Source: Tethya wilhelma
Taxonomy: Eukaryota > Porifera > Demospongiae > Tethyida > Tethyidae
Direction of reading: 5' to 3'
Length of the DNA stretch: 64,000 nucleotides
Assembly: GCA_964030475.1 (NCBI GenBank)
Contig: CAXIPT010000003.1
Coordinates: 9,112,563-9,176,562, forward strand
Every line of letters begins with the position of its first letter. Positions within the stretch are counted from its first letter, which is position 1. The notes beneath the pieces are model-generated. The model did not search any database, had not been told where the DNA came from, and worked only from the letters and a program-made list of their open reading frames with translations. Positions 30,525-40,108 of the stretch are shown here, in pieces. A program made the position numbers and the translations under genes.

Positions 30525-32429
30525 ATGGAGTCATCTGCTTTCCCTAAGCTGCTATTGGATTATAAGGTGTACTACAGTTCTGGCCTCCAACTCTTGATGG
30601 AAGCCTGTCTGTTTATTGCATCAGAAATTCTTATCCGTTTGATATTCTCCAAGAACCTAACTCAACACATTGAAAGTGAAACTCGTAAGATCTACATTTT
30701 GACCACACAGGGTGTACTATTGTTGATAACAACAGTTACAATGGGTTTTTTCGGACGTACTCCTTTCGTTCTATCTCTTGTAACCTTTTTCATTCTACTC
30801 CGACTCTTGGTACTGCTACTAAGTGGCTCAATCAATAGGAACGACAACACGTTTGTGAGTAGTCCTCTTCCAGTTGGATATAAGAAGAATGATATTACAG
30901 ATAGACTATCGTATCCTGGTGTGGAGAGGAACTCAATGCAATGCCCCCAAATTGGAAGTAGTGCTTCCTCAGCTGTACATAGGCACAAGACAAATTACAC
31001 ACAAGCAACTATGACATCATTCTCATCAGCAGAAACTGAACGTACTCAACAATCATTCCCTTCACATCAATCACCATACCAAAGAGCTCCAATAACACCA
31101 TCCATGCCCAAATCCTCCTCTGCACGGACACCACTACCTTCTAGCAAGCCAAAGTTGTCGCCGTCACGAATAACTCAGTCTCTGTTTTGCGAGCACCCGA
31201 TCGCGAGTTTAGGATACTTCAGTTCAATGTTAGACTTTCGGAGACCGAACAAAGCACCTCCTGGTCTGATCAACTCTGGAAACACATGTTTTATCAACTC
31301 AACACTTCAGTGTTTAATATGGATGCCAGGATTTATCGATTCGGTCCCGGTTGTGAGTTCTTTCTTCAATGATCAGACGGCTTTCGTTAAAAACCTCAAT
31401 GAAGTCATCTACCAGTGTCATGTGGTGCCTGATGGTACAACTGTATTCGACCCAGTCACTACTACACCACTCCTAAAGTCTGTGTCCACCATTGCCCCTC
31501 ACTTGGTCTCTGGAGCTGGTGGTTACCAGTCACAGCAAGATGCCGCTGAGTTTCTACTCTGGTTCCTGAACCACCTTCATGTCACTATTGGCGAACTAGC
31601 TGATGGAAGATCTGGACTTGATAACGTGTTTACTGAAGCTAACAAGGCCACCTTGTTGAAAGCCAGACAAACGTGTTTGTTCAAATTGGAAAAATTGCAC
31701 TCATCAGATCTTTTTCAATTACAGGAGCCTCTCATTAATCTTTCTGAGGTTGACTGGCAGTTGTCCTGGCAGGCAAACTCCTCAACACTCTATAAACTGT
31801 TTCTTGGACAGCTCATTGAAGCAAGGGAATGTCAGCAGTGTATGAAAATGTCTGTCAATGTAGAGTACTTCACTCTACTTCCATTGCCTTTACCGAACTC
31901 CAATGCATCAGACCCCACTCGACCACTACAGCTGAAGGACTGCTTTGAGCTGTTTGGTGAGATTGAGGATCTCGTTCAAGCCAACATGATCACTTGCTCG
32001 TGTATCTCTTCCGGAGAGACAATTCTCACTCCTGGAAAAAGGCTTGCGATGCTTAGTCACCTCCCTCCAAGATTGATCATCCAGTTGACTCGCTATTCTT
32101 ACAGTAGTGAACTTAAGGCCGCTGTCAAGAACAAGGTACATGTCAGTATTCCTACGAGCATGAATCTGTCGTCATTCACAATGAGAACAAAGTTAGCGCC
32201 TAAGGTTCGTGCGAATCCTTTAATCTACGAACTTCAAGCACTCTGCCTACACAGTGGTTCACAGAGTACATCATTTGGTCACTATGTTGCTTACTGTAAG
32301 GCTGAAAATGGCATCTGGTATCATTTTAATGATGACATTGTTAGCCCTGTGTTGGACATTGAAATAGAACTTAGAAAAAGTTTTGCTCTGGAGAATGCAT
32401 ACCTATTATTTTATTCTCTTGTGGCATAA
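30525..32429 (+). CDS. Membrane-anchored ubiquitin-specific protease (USP family)
   Basis: A single coding exon of 634 residues. The Cys box is PGLINSGNTCFINSTLQCL (near residue 250) and the His box is SFGHYVAYC...WYHFNDD near the C-terminus, so the peptidase C19 catalytic core is complete. CQQC and CSC pairs form the expected zinc-finger insert. Residues ~15-105 contain three hydrophobic stretches (near LMEACLFIASEILIRLIF, GVLLLITTVTMGFF, LVTFFILLRLLVLLL), followed by a ~120-residue Ser/Pro/Thr-rich linker. The anchored layout recalls USP30 of the mitochondrial outer membrane, but subcellular location cannot be read here and orthology is uncertain. The protein should remove ubiquitin from membrane-associated substrates (family knowledge). 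Confidence 0.85.
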   Translation: MESSAFPKLLLDYKVYYSSGLQLLMEACLFIASEILIRLIFSKNLTQHIESETRKIYILTTQGVLLLITTVTMGFFGRTPFVLSLVTFFILLRLLVLLLSGSINRNDNTFVSSPLPVGYKKNDITDRLSYPGVERNSMQCPQIGSSASSAVHRHKTNYTQATMTSFSSAETERTQQSFPSHQSPYQRAPITPSMPKSSSARTPLPSSKPKLSPSRITQSLFCEHPIASLGYFSSMLDFRRPNKAPPGLINSGNTCFINSTLQCLIWMPGFIDSVPVVSSFFNDQTAFVKNLNEVIYQCHVVPDGTTVFDPVTTTPLLKSVSTIAPHLVSGAGGYQSQQDAAEFLLWFLNHLHVTIGELADGRSGLDNVFTEANKATLLKARQTCLFKLEKLHSSDLFQLQEPLINLSEVDWQLSWQANSSTLYKLFLGQLIEARECQQCMKMSVNVEYFTLLPLPLPNSNASDPTRPLQLKDCFELFGEIEDLVQANMITCSCISSGETILTPGKRLAMLSHLPPRLIIQLTRYSYSSELKAAVKNKVHVSIPTSMNLSSFTMRTKLAPKVRANPLIYELQALCLHSGSQSTSFGHYVAYCKAENGIWYHFNDDIVSPVLDIEIELRKSFALENAYLLFYSLVA

Positions 32430-32659
32430 ATCAAGAGCTTTTGTTTCATTTGGTTCTTGTTTTCAGAAATAAAAAGATATTTAAGCTATTAAAAGAATTA
32501 AGACTTCACAACAATTGTGTATAATAAATCAGTGACACACACTATAAAACTACAAAGAGTGCATCTTTGGGTGTATACATATTATGTAACATAAATTAAT
32601 ATGTAGGGGGCATACAGGATCAAAACGTTTATTTATACTGTTATTAGTGTTGTGTTTCT

Positions 32660-33715
32660 CTACTGCACATATATCTCGTACAAGCCAAGAGCATTGTTTT
32701 CATCGCCTAATGCCTGATCAACACATAGTCTCAGTTCGAGATCTTCAGTTGTAGATTCAGTGAGACTTTTACAAAAATATGGTGCGTTTGGGTTATTCAA
32801 CGTACAGCATGCATCACTCCCCACACATCCCTGTCCATTCCATACTGGGTCTTCAGTATAAAATCGACCAAACTGGAAATTTCCATGAGCAGCAGTTTCA
32901 CAGAAATAGTCGTTACCAATAAACGGAGGAACGACACCTTCATAATTGCCTTGACCAGTACAAGGGCAGTGATCGGGAGAAGAAGCTGTGTCATCAACAC
33001 CGTTAGCAAATGTCCAGATGTGTTGGCGAGGATGTCCGTAGGTCAGCGACACACCATCAACGTAAGGATCTTCAAGGTTATAACCTCGATTCTGAAAATA
33101 CGGGCTGAATGCATCTGGTGAGCCAATCTGATAGCCAACGACCCGACCACAAACTCGGCTGTATGTCTGACCATATGACTTGTGAGTTACTGAAGCACAA
33201 TCTCCTCGATGATCGATTCTCTTGTCACATGTGCGTATGGGAGTAGTGAGTGTCTCCATGGACTCGGGGCACTGTTGGTTTGGGTCACTCATGTTGAGGA
33301 AAGCAATTCTTGTCCATCCACTAGCTGGGCCAGAGCAACCACATGGGTTTCCCATTTCACAGTACACCCTTGGAACTGGATTCAAAGAGTCACAACTGCG
33401 TACATAGTACCAACCAGACGGGGTTCCTGGGTTAGTGTTGTAAATTTGGCTGCAATCGACACCTGGATTTTCTGGGCACTCACCCAAACCACATTGAAGT
33501 GCTGTTACAACATAGTCCCGAAGAACTCCTTGAACGTTCTGTATAATGGAGTCTTTGCTCATTTGCGAAGCAGTTGCAGTCGGGCAGCTTCCTCCTTGAG
33601 AAGAAACTAGGGATGCTTCATAATCCGCAGGCACGATTCTCCTTTGACCCGAGACGGGAGCAACTGCAATTGCAATTGCTAGAGTGAGCAAGGTGCACAC
33701 AGATCTGCACTCCAT
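32660..33715 (-). CDS. Secreted Cys-rich protein with fibrinogen-like start, paralogue 1
   Basis: A single exon of 351 residues with signal peptide (cleavage near PVSGQ-R). The mature protein has an LGECPENP/SCxxI region, then a GWYYVRSC...RVYCEMGNPCGCS...GWTRIAFLNMSD run. The latter resembles the beginning of fibrinogen-related domains (GxYxI...VYCDM..GGGWT). Further conserved blocks are YSRVCGRVVGYQIGSPDAF, DPYVDGVSLTYG, HIWTFANGVDD, PPFIGNDYFCE, a CC pair and the end LGLYEIYVQ. The same order occurs in four neighbours (34293, 38542, 40109, 42063). Comparable proteins occur in other marine invertebrates as far as I recall, without known function. The conserved cysteines and sequons fit an extracellular protein. 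Confidence 0.85.
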   Translation of the reverse strand: MECRSVCTLLTLAIAIAVAPVSGQRRIVPADYEASLVSSQGGSCPTATASQMSKDSIIQNVQGVLRDYVVTALQCGLGECPENPGVDCSQIYNTNPGTPSGWYYVRSCDSLNPVPRVYCEMGNPCGCSGPASGWTRIAFLNMSDPNQQCPESMETLTTPIRTCDKRIDHRGDCASVTHKSYGQTYSRVCGRVVGYQIGSPDAFSPYFQNRGYNLEDPYVDGVSLTYGHPRQHIWTFANGVDDTASSPDHCPCTGQGNYEGVVPPFIGNDYFCETAAHGNFQFGRFYTEDPVWNGQGCVGSDACCTLNNPNAPYFCKSLTESTTEDLELRLCVDQALGDENNALGLYEIYVQ

Positions 33716-34292
33716 CTTTCAATCAAACTGTTTAGATGCAACAGTTTAAACTGTGATGGGCGTACACACAAAAGAAAAAAACAGCAGGAATGCGAACTGT
33801 GTCCGTAGGCGCGTACGTATCAATAACCGCGCCGTAGATTGTTGTAAATCAATTTATTCTGACTATGAATATGTAGTATGAATCATTCATTATCCACCTT
33901 GTTTACTGCAACTTTGATTATAGTTTGTTAAACGTGAACATAACGTGCTGTCACTAATTTATTCGCAAATATGGTACCCTATGCGCTAGCCTCGCTCTCA
34001 ACCCTACGCATGCGCAGAACTGTCGCATGGAAATGGAAAAAACGACCGAAGCAATGTCCAGATCAGTGGTCAATATAACATAAACATGTCAGTTTTGAAG
34101 TCATATATCTAATTAAGTGTTGTTATCACAGGGATTATTGACATTTGTAATCACCATCAAAAGTTAACAGATATTTTAAATTAGCTATTACACAAAATAA
34201 CCACACAACAATCTTTACATCACAGTGTACGTCACACTGAAAACGAGAACATCATTAAGCTATATACTGCATGAGTTGTGTGCATTTAATCT
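33716..34292. other. Intergenic spacer between paralogues 1 and 2
   Basis: It contains the promoter region of paralogue 1. It is AT-rich and no gene is seen. Confidence 0.5.
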
Positions 34293-35333
34293 TTACTGTA
34301 CATATATCTCGTACAGGCCAAGGGCATTATTTTCATCGCCTGTAGCTTGATCAGCACAAAGTCTCAGTTCAACATTTTCAGTAGTGTTTGCAGAGAGATT
34401 CTTACAAAACCATGGTGGGTTATTCACTGTACAACACGTATCGGGTGCCACACATCCCTGTCCATCCCATAGTGGGTCATCAGTATAAAATTGACCAAAT
34501 GTAAAGCGTCCATGAGAACCAGTTTCACAGAAATAGTCATTGCCAATGAATGGAGGAACAGTACCAGTATAAGTACCTTGGCCAGTACAAGGACAGTGAT
34601 ACCGAGTAGCATCTGTGTCATCAACACCATTAGCAAATGTCCAGATGTGTTGGCGAGGAGAAAGTCCGTAGGTCAGCGACACACCATCAACGTAAGGATC
34701 TTCAAGGTTATAATTTGTATTGGAATGATAGGGGTTGAATGCATCAGGTGAACCAATCTGATAGCCAACGACCCGACCACAAACTCGATTGTATGTACGT
34801 CCGTACGAATCGTGGATAACTGAAGCACAATCTCCTCTGTGGTCAATTCTCTTGTCACATGAGCGTATGGGAGTAGTGAGCGTCTCAAAAGTCTCGGGGC
34901 ACTGTTGGTCTGTGTCACTCATGTTGAGGAAGGCGATTCTCATCCAGCCACCAGGAGAGCCTGAGCAACCACATGGATTTCCCATTTCACAGTACACTCT
35001 TGCAACAGGGTTCAAAGCATCACAGTTTTCAACGTAGCACCAATCAGATGGGCTTGCTGGATTGGCTGTGTATATCTGGCTGCAGCTAACGGCTGGATTT
35101 TCTGGACACTGACCCAAATTACATTGGAGTGCAGATACAATGGTGTCTCGAATAATACCTCGAATATCCTGAGAAATGGAGTCTTTCACCGTCTGTGATA
35201 AACTGCTGGAAGGGCAGCTTGCACTTTGACCTGCAACTAGTGTAGCATCGTAGTCTACTGCGTCTATTCTTCTTTGTCCTGTGATGGGATGGACAGCGAT
35301 TGCGATGAGCAAGGCAAAAACGTAAGAACGCAT
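34293..35333 (-). CDS. Secreted Cys-rich protein with fibrinogen-like start, paralogue 2
   Basis: A single exon of 346 residues, the closest relative of paralogue 1: large stretches of DNA are near-identical, for example 33000-33080 against 34627-34710. Signal peptide residues 1-18 end at HPITGQ. All family blocks are present: VYCEMGNPCGCS, RIAFLNMSD, VCGRVVGYQIGSPDAF, DPYVDGVSLTYG, HIWTFANGVDD, PPFIGNDYFCE, CCTVNNPPWFC and the terminal LGLYEIYVQ. The high similarity to its neighbour implies a recent local duplication of about 1.6 kb or gene conversion. No frame damage is visible. Confidence 0.85.
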   Translation of the reverse strand: MRSYVFALLIAIAVHPITGQRRIDAVDYDATLVAGQSASCPSSSLSQTVKDSISQDIRGIIRDTIVSALQCNLGQCPENPAVSCSQIYTANPASPSDWCYVENCDALNPVARVYCEMGNPCGCSGSPGGWMRIAFLNMSDTDQQCPETFETLTTPIRSCDKRIDHRGDCASVIHDSYGRTYNRVCGRVVGYQIGSPDAFNPYHSNTNYNLEDPYVDGVSLTYGLSPRQHIWTFANGVDDTDATRYHCPCTGQGTYTGTVPPFIGNDYFCETGSHGRFTFGQFYTDDPLWDGQGCVAPDTCCTVNNPPWFCKNLSANTTENVELRLCADQATGDENNALGLYEIYVQ

Positions 35334-35833
35334 TTCGTTTAGCTATACGTTCGTTCGTCTACACTGATTTGTGCGCACTGCGATATTATGCGCGATATCG
35401 ATCTGAAAATAGTGGGCGTAACCTCTAATGGTTATTATTACTTGCGGTTAGCGCCATAATCGAGTTTACTGGGTGGTCTACACAATAGAGGATGAATATG
35501 CCTCACTGCCAAAAAACGTGGAAATCATGTTTGAGAGACACACCTTGGATATGAATTCTTAAGGGATGAATATGCCTCACAGCATGCATGTCACAAACGT
35601 GGTAACATCAGTTTGAGACACACCTTCAAGATATAAATACTGTTATCAGGACAAAGATGTTTGTTTTTCTAGCATTGTTATAGCAGTATTATACAATAGA
35701 TCCATCTATAGGATTAAGTCGTGTTTATTAATGAAATATTCACTACTCACAAGATAAGCCTTGCAATTCTAATTTTAAACCTGTAAATAAGGCAACTTCA
35801 AAATGCTGCTTTCAAATAAAGTACAGTGTCCAT
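35334..35833. repeat. Spacer with a ~75-bp tandem repeat
   Basis: Two imperfect direct copies, about 35490-35560 and 35563-35640, each contain GGATGAATATGCCTCAC, an AACGTGG core and GAGACACACCTT. The rest of the 500-base spacer is featureless. It separates paralogue 2 from the gankyrin gene. Confidence 0.6.
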
Positions 35834-38147
35834 CTAAGCTGACATTATCTCACTGGCAGTCTTGCCTTCTTTGTTCTTGATATCTACTCTTCCGCCATTC
35901 TCCTTAAGAGCATCAAACACTTTCACACGGCCTTCTGAAGCAGCAAGATGAAGAGGGGTGCTCCCTTCTGAATCTTGAGCATTTGCATCGCCACCAGCCT
36001 TCAATAGAATGCTCACCAAGTCATGGTGTCCTTTAGAAGCTGCACGATGAAGAGGAGTCGAACCATACTTGTCTCGCACAGATAGAGTAGCACCTGATGA
36101 GATCAAGCGATCGGCTATTGCTGCTCTGTTTCGAGAGGCAGCGTAGTGTAGGGAGCTTTGTCCGTTTTCTGTAAGGGCATTGACGTTAGCGCCCGAGGAC
36201 AGGAGGAGGTTCACACAGTCTAAGTGACCAGCAGACGAAGCAATAATGATAGGAGTCCACTCGGCGTCATCTTCTTCATTAACCTATGGTACAATCAAAA
36301 TGTTGTAGACACACTGTCCTATAGGTACACCTGGGTCTATAACCTTGTGTTCAACTGAGCTAGGCTGTACGTATGCTACAGATATGAAGTATTCCTTACA
36401 ATGTTGTGTATGTCTAAGTGACAAAATTAATATTCTCATTTGACTTTAAAATTGCTTTACTTAAAAACCTAATTGGAACTCTATTGTGACTTAACTATAG
36501 CATGTGACAACGCTGAAAAATTCATACCTATACCTTCATGTGACTGACAAGAACATGGTTGTACATTACAACAGACTGATGGCTCAGTTCCGATTGTCAA
36601 CAGCCACATGACATTGTTCAAATCCAAAAAAAAACAAACAAACAAGCATGTCATCAATTGAGAGAAAGCATTTGAAATGCGAACCACAAAAAACATGCAT
36701 TGTGACAGTCAGTTCTGAACACACACACGACATAGGTATATAGGCACGGTACAGTGTAGCATGCAGGTAAGTAAGTGTATGCTAGCCACCATGTAATGGA
36801 CATCCTGCATGCAGTATCCCACCCCAATTAAAGCAAATTGATGTTTACAAAATTAATGATACCATTATCTCATGGATCTNGGTGTCCCTCTAAGGAGGCT
36901 CGCTCTCACCACCACTCTCTACACCCTGTGGGGAAGACAGACCACGAAGGGAGGGAGGGAGGGAGGGAGGGAGGGTGTGTGAGCATACAAACAGTCATGT
37001 GTTGTCAATACTGAATAGGGAATCAGTATTCTGTTCAACTTGATTCAGTGTCTGAGCCTATCATCTCCTCATTATCACAGATTGGGGCATGGAACATACA
37101 CATTGAGGTCCTAATAAAATCAGTGGTCTCTATAGTCTACACAACACCATCTTTGTACATGCACAATTTCTACACCTATAATAGTTATTGGATCATGAAA
37201 AGTTAGTGATATCAGCATGGCCAGAGCAGTAAGTAAGCATATTTTTATGGTGTAGTAAAATGAATAGGATCTTTTGCTTGTACATGATAGATCTGTCACT
37301 CTGCAAGCAAGCAGAATAAATTTTTATCAGATCTAAATGTTGGCTGACTTTATTCACAACTGCCATAATCATTCACTAAAATACATTCTTACCAATCGAG
37401 GGTGTGACGGTCCATGCATGCATTTGTGATGAAAATACAAATAATCGTGTGTTATTGCTCACTGTGACATGTACACCAACCTAACTGAGAGTGGGTTTTC
37501 TCTAACATTCATCTGACAACCGTGAGTCAGTATAAAGCAAAATTACATGTAGCTACTTCCACACTAGACCTGCCGAATTAAGGCAATCATTGTGGCCCCA
37601 AGAGTGATTTGGTTGAACAAATTATTTTTTATATGGGAAAAGACTGAAATTAATGCACATTATATTATGGTGGGCTGGGCAATGATCAAGTTACCCCCTC
37701 TGCCATAGTTTTGGCTTTCCACCCAGGCCGTACAGTATCATCATGAGTGTCACTGATAGCTAGGGATAACCACACACTGTTCTTCATGAACCAGATGAAT
37801 GCCAGAGTTCTTATGTGAGATGTAGCACAATGCTAGCACTGAGGTGGCAGACTAGATTATACATGCAAATCATAGAAACATTGGTGTATACTAATAGTTA
37901 TCTATCTATAGTAGTCTGACACTATCAGTCTTTGAACTATCATTTCTAAACTCACATTAGCTCCACTGTTAATCAAAAGTTTTGTGATGTCAGCTTGGCC
38001 AGAGGAGCAAGCCCAGTGAAGAGCTGTGCGTTTATTAGAATCTTTAGCCTGTACAATGGAACTGTCACTCCGCAAGACACTCTGCAGCTTCTCTGTTTCA
38101 CCAGCAAAAGCATAGTTACACACATTCAAGGAGGACACATTAGTCAT
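35834..38147 (-). CDS. PSMD10: PSMD10 / gankyrin, ankyrin-repeat proteasome assembly chaperone
   Basis: Two exons, 38147-37956 (64 codons) and 36283-35834 (149 codons plus stop), join in phase 0 to give 213 residues, close to human gankyrin (226). The start MTNVSSLNVCNYAFAGE aligns with human ...VSNLMVCNLAYSGK, and SNKRTALHWACSSGQADI with DSRTALHWACSAGHTEI. Six to seven ankyrin repeats follow (SSLHYAASRNR, TPLHRAASKGHHDL, TPLHLAASEGR). Met at 38147 is chosen because homology begins there; the open frame extends 68 codons further upstream to 38351 without homology. Gankyrin is a chaperone of the 19S proteasome base (binds Rpt3) and in mammals also binds CDK4 and MDM2. The 1.67-kb intron holds an N, a GGGA tract and a decayed copy of exon 1. 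Confidence 0.9.
36950..36975. repeat. (GGGA)n microsatellite next to an N
   Basis: Six GGGA units in the gankyrin intron; an undetermined base lies at 36879 in the same intron. Confidence 0.9.
37203..37315 (-). pseudogene. Decayed copy of gankyrin exon 1 inside its own intron
   Basis: Bases 37203-37315 align with the functional exon at about 37985-38095. Shared landmarks are TGATATCAGCATGGCCAGAG against TGATGTCAGCTTGGCCAGAG, a TTTGC/TTAGCTGTACA segment, and CTGTCACTCTGCAAG against CTGTCACTCCGCAAG. The copy has small gaps and lacks the TALHWACSS reading frame, so it is non-coding. It suggests an old local duplication of the 5' part of the gene. Confidence 0.55.
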
Positions 38148-38541
38148 GGTAGGTTGCAATTTAAACAATCTACTCAACTCTTTCAATTTTCTCAGTGTTT
38201 TTTCCCCTGCCTGTTCAGTATAATTATGTCCAGCCGTTACTGAACGGTTATTAATTATTAATAATGTAGAACAACAATAACTAAGGCTAAATTTTACAAA
38301 TAAAAGTACATAGAGGGTGCAAACTGTGGGAAGAAGACACTGTACAATCATAATTCAGTATAATAATACTAAAAATTATTGCAGATCGAGCTGAGTCGTG
38401 CCTACCAATACATGTAGCTAGTACAGACTCAGGCTCATTAACTAATAATTCATAAAAATTAATGTAGCTAAAATAACAAGAATTACAATGCAAGGCTTAG
38501 TGTATACTTATATGCTTAGTGTTTGAGGGCAATTCGTTCAT
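38148..38541. other. Spacer upstream of gankyrin
   Basis: About 390 bases between the gankyrin start and the 3' end of paralogue 3. The upstream open frame continuing from gankyrin lacks homology and is treated as 5' UTR. Confidence 0.5.
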
Positions 38542-39567
38542 TTACCTCACATAGATTTCATACATTCGGAGTGCAATACTTTCATCACCTAGGTGTTGAT
38601 CTACGTGGGTCCGTATCTCCAGGAAGTCAGTTGTGTTCTGTGTGAGCGTCTGACAAAAGAAGGGTGAATGGTCACAGCAGGTACTTTGGTCTCCGCAACC
38701 TTGGGCATCCCATAGAGGATTGGTAGCCTCAAATGCTCTTTGCCAGTTCCTACCTACATATCCTGTTTCACAGAACCAGTCACTTCCAATAAATGGTGGG
38801 GTTGCCTGGTTAGAATTAGGTCGTGAGCAGGGACATCGAGGGCCATCATTTCCATTGTCATCTACACCAGCAACAAAGGTCCATACGTGCTTGCGAGGAT
38901 TGTATCCAGAAGAGACCATCACACCGTCAACATAGGGGTCATCAATCGTAAAGTATCGATTTCCTGACCAAGGAGCAAAGGCATCAGGTGATGATACCTG
39001 GTGGGCAATAACTCGGCCACATACTTGCGAGTAAGGCATATTGTACGAAGGATAAAATACAGATACATGTCCATAGTCGAAGTCACGACGTTCACATGTG
39101 CGCACTGGACTCTGAATGAGATCCATACCGTGTGGGCATGTTTGGCTTGGGTCACTCATATCGAGATAGGCCATTCTCCTCCACCCACCATCACTGCACC
39201 CACAGGGATTTCCAATGGCACAATACGCTCGAATAAGTTCTCCATCACATTTCTTGAGCCAATACCAACCTGTTGGACTTGAAGGATTCCACTGGTAAAT
39301 TGCATCACATGAGTCGGCAGGATTGGCCTGGCATGCTCCAAGAGGACAGTCTAGAGAAGGAGCAATGTTGTCTCGAAGAATATTTTGAGTTTCACTTCTG
39401 ATGGTGGCTCTTGCTGCTACAGTATCTGCAGCAGCAGGGCACATAGCGCCTTGCGACGGTACTTCTACGGCTCCGTAGTACTGCGGGACAACCTGACTCC
39501 AACAAGGAACGACTACACTTGTTGCAATTAGCAGCACTAGGCTGCCGACTTCAACACTGAATTTCAT
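38542..39567 (-). CDS. Secreted Cys-rich protein with fibrinogen-like start, paralogue 3
   Basis: A single exon, 341 residues from the chosen Met at 39567 (MKFSVEVGSLVLLIATSVVV, a clear signal peptide); the frame also has an upstream Met at 39600. Family blocks are IGNPCGCSDGGWRRMAYLDM, YSQVCGRVIAHQVSSPDAF, DPYVDGVMV, KHVWTFVAGVDD, PPFIGSDWFCE, TCCDHSPFFC and LRMYEIYVR. It is the most divergent member of the five. The Cys pattern in the ~100-residue N-terminal part (LDCPLGACQANPADSC) is kept. It lies between gankyrin and paralogue 4 on the same strand. Confidence 0.85.
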   Translation of the reverse strand: MKFSVEVGSLVLLIATSVVVPCWSQVVPQYYGAVEVPSQGAMCPAAADTVAARATIRSETQNILRDNIAPSLDCPLGACQANPADSCDAIYQWNPSSPTGWYWLKKCDGELIRAYCAIGNPCGCSDGGWRRMAYLDMSDPSQTCPHGMDLIQSPVRTCERRDFDYGHVSVFYPSYNMPYSQVCGRVIAHQVSSPDAFAPWSGNRYFTIDDPYVDGVMVSSGYNPRKHVWTFVAGVDDNGNDGPRCPCSRPNSNQATPPFIGSDWFCETGYVGRNWQRAFEATNPLWDAQGCGDQSTCCDHSPFFCQTLTQNTTDFLEIRTHVDQHLGDESIALRMYEIYVR

Positions 39568-40108
39568 TCTTGTCGCTAAGTTTTCCGAACTGAGTACCAA
39601 TCTAGTTGTTGCGATAGAAGCACTCTATGCAAAACTAAAAAAAACGACAGCTCTCGTTATCGCAAAATTAATGATGATTTTAGTTAAAATTCTGTGCTCT
39701 TCACGTGTCGGGTAACGCCCTCCTAACAACTGTGGGTGGGGCTCATTAACGTAGCTCCTCATACACAATGAATATCGCATATATAGCGCTATGAATATGC
39801 AATTGACCAGCAATCGCCAATCTTTTTGACCAAGCTCATGATATATTATTCTAAGTTTTGGTAGACACAATGCCAGGATATTTTATGCAAATACAGGAAT
39901 ACATCATTTCATACAAGAAAGTATAATTGTATTATAATACACAAAGTTCTATTTTTGAAAAACCCCACTATAGGATAAAATGTTCCATTATCAGCTAGGA
40001 ACTGGTCCTCAATTAATAATTATTACTGTACAAATCAATATTAATAAGGTACTAAGGGGAGTAAAACAGATACAATACTGCTTATAAAAAACGTGTATAT
40101 AATAATCT
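39568..40108. other. Intergenic spacer between paralogues 3 and 4
   Basis: AT-rich sequence; no additional gene or repeat recognised. Confidence 0.5.

Noticed and set aside
38148..38351. 68-residue upstream extension of gankyrin
   Set aside because: Homology to gankyrin starts at Met 38147; the extension looks like translated 5' UTR.
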